24,747 bases of DNA. Origin: Nanobdellota archaeon (GTDB taxonomy: Archaea > Nanobdellota > Nanobdellia > Woesearchaeales > JAHJBD01). The stretch is taken from positions 1-24,747 of the forward strand of contig JAHJBD010000074.1 in assembly GCA_018813725.1 (NCBI GenBank), read 5' to 3'. The translations under genes were made by a program, and so were the position numbers. Below are positions 22,241 to 24,747 of the stretch, piece after piece (the stretch's first letter is position 1; each line of letters opens with the position of its first letter). Below the pieces are notes generated by a model. The model was not told the origin of the DNA, searched no databases, and was given only the letters and a program-made list of their open reading frames with translations.

Positions 22241-22250
22241 AATATTTAAG
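22241..22250 (-). promoter_or_regulatory. TATA-like box of the small Cys-rich gene
   Basis: On the minus strand CTTAAATATT predicts a transcript start near 22220 and a leader of about 15 nt that includes the SD. Confidence 0.45.
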
Positions 22251-22294
22251 ACTTTCTATAGCATATTTTGTGATATTCTACCCAAATTAATGCA

Positions 22295-24469
22295 TCACAA
22301 CCTCTTTGCTTTCAGATGTAGAGAGTTTGCTACCACGCTGACTGAGCTGAAAGCCATGGCTGCTCCTGCAATCATCGGATTTAACAGTCCCATTGCTGCA
22401 AAAGGGATTCCTAGAGTGTTATAGAACAATGCCCAGAACATGTTCTGCCTTATCTTTGCCATGGTCATCCTACTGAGCTTGATTGATCTTGGAACATCCA
22501 AAAGGTCGTTTCTCATAAGTACAATATTTCCGGTTTCCATGGCAACATCTGTGCCAGAACCCATGGCTATGCCAATATCTGCCTGCGCAAGCGCTGGAGA
22601 GTCGTTAATTCCGTCGCCTACCATCGCAACCTTACCTTTTCTTTGCAACTTTTTCACATACTTTGCTTTATCTTCTGGAAGAACATCTGCAAACACATGA
22701 TTTATGCCAGCCTGTTTTGCAATGGCATTAGCTGTCCTTTTGTTATCGCCAGTTATCATATATACAAATATGCCCATATTCTGAAGTTTTGTTACTGCAG
22801 CTCTTGATGTTTCTTTTATAGTATCTGCCACTGCGACAATGCCTAGCACCTTTTTCCTGCTTCCAAGGACCATAACTGTCTTTCCTTGTTCTTCAAGCTC
22901 ATGGATGCTTGTTACTGCTTGCCGATCAACTTTTAGGTTATATTTAGCCATCAATCTTTCATTACCAAAATAATAAATTTCCTTGCCTAACTTCGCAGTT
23001 ATACCATGTCCAGGTATTGCTTTAAAGTTTGTGGCTTTCTTTAGTTTAGATTTTTTCTCCTTAGCTTTATTCACAATCGCTTCTGCCAAAGGATGCTCTG
23101 AGCCTTGCTCGATTGATGCTGCAATCTCCAGTAACTTAATTTCCGATACTGATGCTAGCGGCACCAAATCAGTCAGAGAGGGTTTACCTTTTGTTATCGT
23201 CCCTGTCTTATCAAATATTACATATTTTAATCTATGAGCTGTCTCAAGAGCGTCACCGCCTTTTATCAGTATTCCCTTAGTTGCTCCTTTGCCAGTACCG
23301 ACCATTATTGCAGTCGGTGTTGCAAGCCCAAGTGCGCAAGGGCATGCAATGACAAGCACTGATACTGCAGCGATAAGGCCTAAAGAGAATTCCTTTCCCA
23401 AGATAAATGTCCATGTTATGAATGTTGAGATTGCAATAAGGATAACAATCGGAACAAAGTATGCAGATACGACATCAGCGAACCTTTGGATAGGCGCTTT
23501 CTTACCTTGAGCATCCTCAATCAGTTTTATTATCTGGGAAAGTGTGGTATCCTTGCCTATCTTTTCTGCTTTGAAGGTGAATGTGCCATTTTTGTTTATT
23601 GTTGCACCGATGGCTTTATTGCCCTTCTTTTTTTCAATTGGGATGCTTTCTCCAGTTATCATGCTTTCATCCACAGAAGAATAACCTTCAAATATTGTAC
23701 CATCAACTGGGATTTTCTCACCTGGCTTTACAATCACGATATCGCCAACCTTGACATCATCAACAGGAATCTTTTGTTCTTTGCCATTTCTTATGACTGT
23801 CGCAATCTTTGGACTAAGGTGCATAAGTTTTCTTATGGCTTCTGAAGTCTTGCCTTTTGCGACTGATTCTAGCAATTTTCCCAAGATTACTAATGTAATA
23901 AGCACTGCTGATGCTTCAAAATACTGGCCCATGCCATTCGTGAAAAGGACTACGTAAACACTATAAAAATAAGCTGCGCTAGTCCCAACAGCAACCAGGG
24001 TATCCATATTTGCACTCTTGTTCATCAACGCTGCCCACATGCCGCGGTAGAATTGCGCACCTACATAGAACTGGACTGGTGTTGCAAGCGCCCAGAGTAT
24101 GTATCCTTCGTACGGGATCTTTATCTTCAGCCACATTGACAAGACCATGCTGATCGTCAATGCTGGAACAGCAAAGAAAAGGCCTGTATAGAACAGTCTT
24201 TTCATGTGATCTACTTCTGCCTTTCTCTTTTTTGATTCTGTATCAGCAGATGATTTTGTGCTTAAGGAGGCTTCATATCCTTTTTTCTTGATGTTATTGA
24301 TTATTCTTGTCTCATCAAGTTTGGATTCATCGAAATTAACTGTAGCTTTCTCTGTTGTGAGGTTTACAACTGCATCTTTCACTCCGTCAAGCTTTGACAA
24401 GCCCCGCTCTATCACAGTAACGCAGCTCTGGCAATGCATACCTGATATTGAAAGGTCTATCTTTTTCAT
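22295..24469 (-). CDS. copA: Cu+-exporting P1B-type ATPase
   Basis: CopA pumps Cu+ (or Ag+) out of the cytosol using ATP. The 724-residue protein has one N-terminal heavy-metal-binding domain with MHCQSC at 11-16. The membrane helices start near 90. The actuator TGES is near 275 and the intramembrane metal motif CPC in IACPCALG near 375. The phosphorylation site DKTGT is near 420, SEHPLAEA near 458 and the hinge GDGINDSPALAQADIG near 620. The last helices carry YNTLGIPFAA and MAFSSVSVVANSL, the Asn/Tyr and Met/Ser set of Cu+-type pumps (P1B-1). An SD-like GGAGGAT lies in the end of the upstream cupredoxin gene, only 5 nt separate the two, and they should be one transcript. Confidence 0.96.
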   Translation of the reverse strand: MKKIDLSISGMHCQSCVTVIERGLSKLDGVKDAVVNLTTEKATVNFDESKLDETRIINNIKKKGYEASLSTKSSADTESKKRKAEVDHMKRLFYTGLFFAVPALTISMVLSMWLKIKIPYEGYILWALATPVQFYVGAQFYRGMWAALMNKSANMDTLVAVGTSAAYFYSVYVVLFTNGMGQYFEASAVLITLVILGKLLESVAKGKTSEAIRKLMHLSPKIATVIRNGKEQKIPVDDVKVGDIVIVKPGEKIPVDGTIFEGYSSVDESMITGESIPIEKKKGNKAIGATINKNGTFTFKAEKIGKDTTLSQIIKLIEDAQGKKAPIQRFADVVSAYFVPIVILIAISTFITWTFILGKEFSLGLIAAVSVLVIACPCALGLATPTAIMVGTGKGATKGILIKGGDALETAHRLKYVIFDKTGTITKGKPSLTDLVPLASVSEIKLLEIAASIEQGSEHPLAEAIVNKAKEKKSKLKKATNFKAIPGHGITAKLGKEIYYFGNERLMAKYNLKVDRQAVTSIHELEEQGKTVMVLGSRKKVLGIVAVADTIKETSRAAVTKLQNMGIFVYMITGDNKRTANAIAKQAGINHVFADVLPEDKAKYVKKLQRKGKVAMVGDGINDSPALAQADIGIAMGSGTDVAMETGNIVLMRNDLLDVPRSIKLSRMTMAKIRQNMFWALFYNTLGIPFAAMGLLNPMIAGAAMAFSSVSVVANSLHLKAKRL

Positions 24470-24474
24470 GTTTC

Positions 24475-24747
24475 TTATCCTCCGCAGCCGCAGCCGCCAC
24501 CACTACCACCGCATGAACCCCCTACTGGCGCTGGCACAGCATTCAGCTCTTTTTGCACTTCAGCTGTATCAGTGATATCAATATCATCTTTTACCACAAA
24601 TGTTCCCTGGATCATTCCCATCCAACAACTCCAAGGGATAATCCCAGATTCTGTCGGAGTGAACTCAATTGTCTGTTCGCCAGGCTTAATATCAAACTTT
24701 AAACCATACTTTGGCACCTGTATCGCGTTATTGCAGCCAGTGATCTC
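24475..24747 (-). CDS. Cupredoxin-like copper protein, 5' end outside the window
   Basis: The frame is open to the window edge, so the N-terminus (probably with a signal or membrane anchor) is missing; the visible part has 90 codons. It begins EITGCNNAIQVPKYG and runs through FDIKPGEQTIEFTPTESG to IPWSCWMGMIQGTFVV, the C-terminal half of a cupredoxin_1-type domain with Cys and Met as likely copper ligands. A 50-residue tail follows and ends in a glycine-rich stretch with four cysteines (the last 13 residues are CGGSGGGCGCGG-like), which could bind extra copper. The GTG near 24717 is in the middle of the domain and is not the true start. It lies 5 nt before copA and probably feeds or buffers copper for it. 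Confidence 0.85.
   Translation of the reverse strand, partial: EITGCNNAIQVPKYGLKFDIKPGEQTIEFTPTESGIIPWSCWMGMIQGTFVVKDDIDITDTAEVQKELNAVPAPVGGSCGGSGGGCGCGG

Overview
The window reads as a gene-dense piece of an AT-rich archaeal chromosome. The archaeal signs are Nop5 and fibrillarin, an archaeal-type UMP kinase, paired SecF/SecD in archaeal order, and TATA-like boxes 25-30 bp ahead of many start codons with no leader (leaderless genes). Small lineage-specific membrane proteins, a Nop5 of only 311 residues and the general style suggest a DPANN archaeon close to Woesearchaeota. That placement is inference; no rRNA is present. No tRNA, rRNA, CRISPR array or complete insertion sequence was seen.

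Layout. 1-1864 (+): two tandem, distantly related membrane-anchored proteins and an MJ0882/RsmC-like methyltransferase, overlapping by 1 and 4 nt. 1861-3830 (-): a small unknown protein, a possible stand-alone CARF-like protein, a rhomboid protease and a five-helix membrane protein. 3966-9299 (+): CTP synthase, SecF, SecD and UMP kinase; the two pyrimidine enzymes flank the Sec accessory pair. 9292-11768 (-): an operon of UbiB/ABC1 kinase, a small phasin-like Lys-tailed protein and a YdjM/DUF457-type membrane hydrolase. 11897-17155 (+): a single-chain pyruvate:ferredoxin oxidoreductase, a ferritin-like protein 5 nt downstream that may protect it from peroxide, and a soluble hybrid histidine kinase. 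17189-17421: a small inverted-repeat element with 8-bp target duplications. 17453-20560 (+): Nop5-fibrillarin (box C/D RNP core) and PdxS-PdxT (PLP synthase). 20674-24747 (-): a tRNA thiolation enzyme, a 5'-truncated ferredoxin-type pseudogene, a small Cys-rich membrane protein, a CopA copper ATPase and a partial cupredoxin, the last two forming a copper-handling unit.

The most notable non-routine signals are: (1) a 217-bp MITE-like element with 18-bp terminal repeats, nested hairpins and perfect 8-bp duplications just upstream of the nop5 core promoter; (2) a 31-32 nt inverted repeat spanning the coding 3' ends of convergent pdxT and the tRNA thiolase, which gives both proteins the C-terminal string LSKII; (3) a decayed ferredoxin-family gene lacking its Fe-S half; (4) SecF and SecD with added domains (cytosolic coiled coil; PDZ-like domain plus sequon-rich linker); (5) a possible CARF-like protein with no CRISPR system nearby. 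I did not find a clear new multi-gene defence system.
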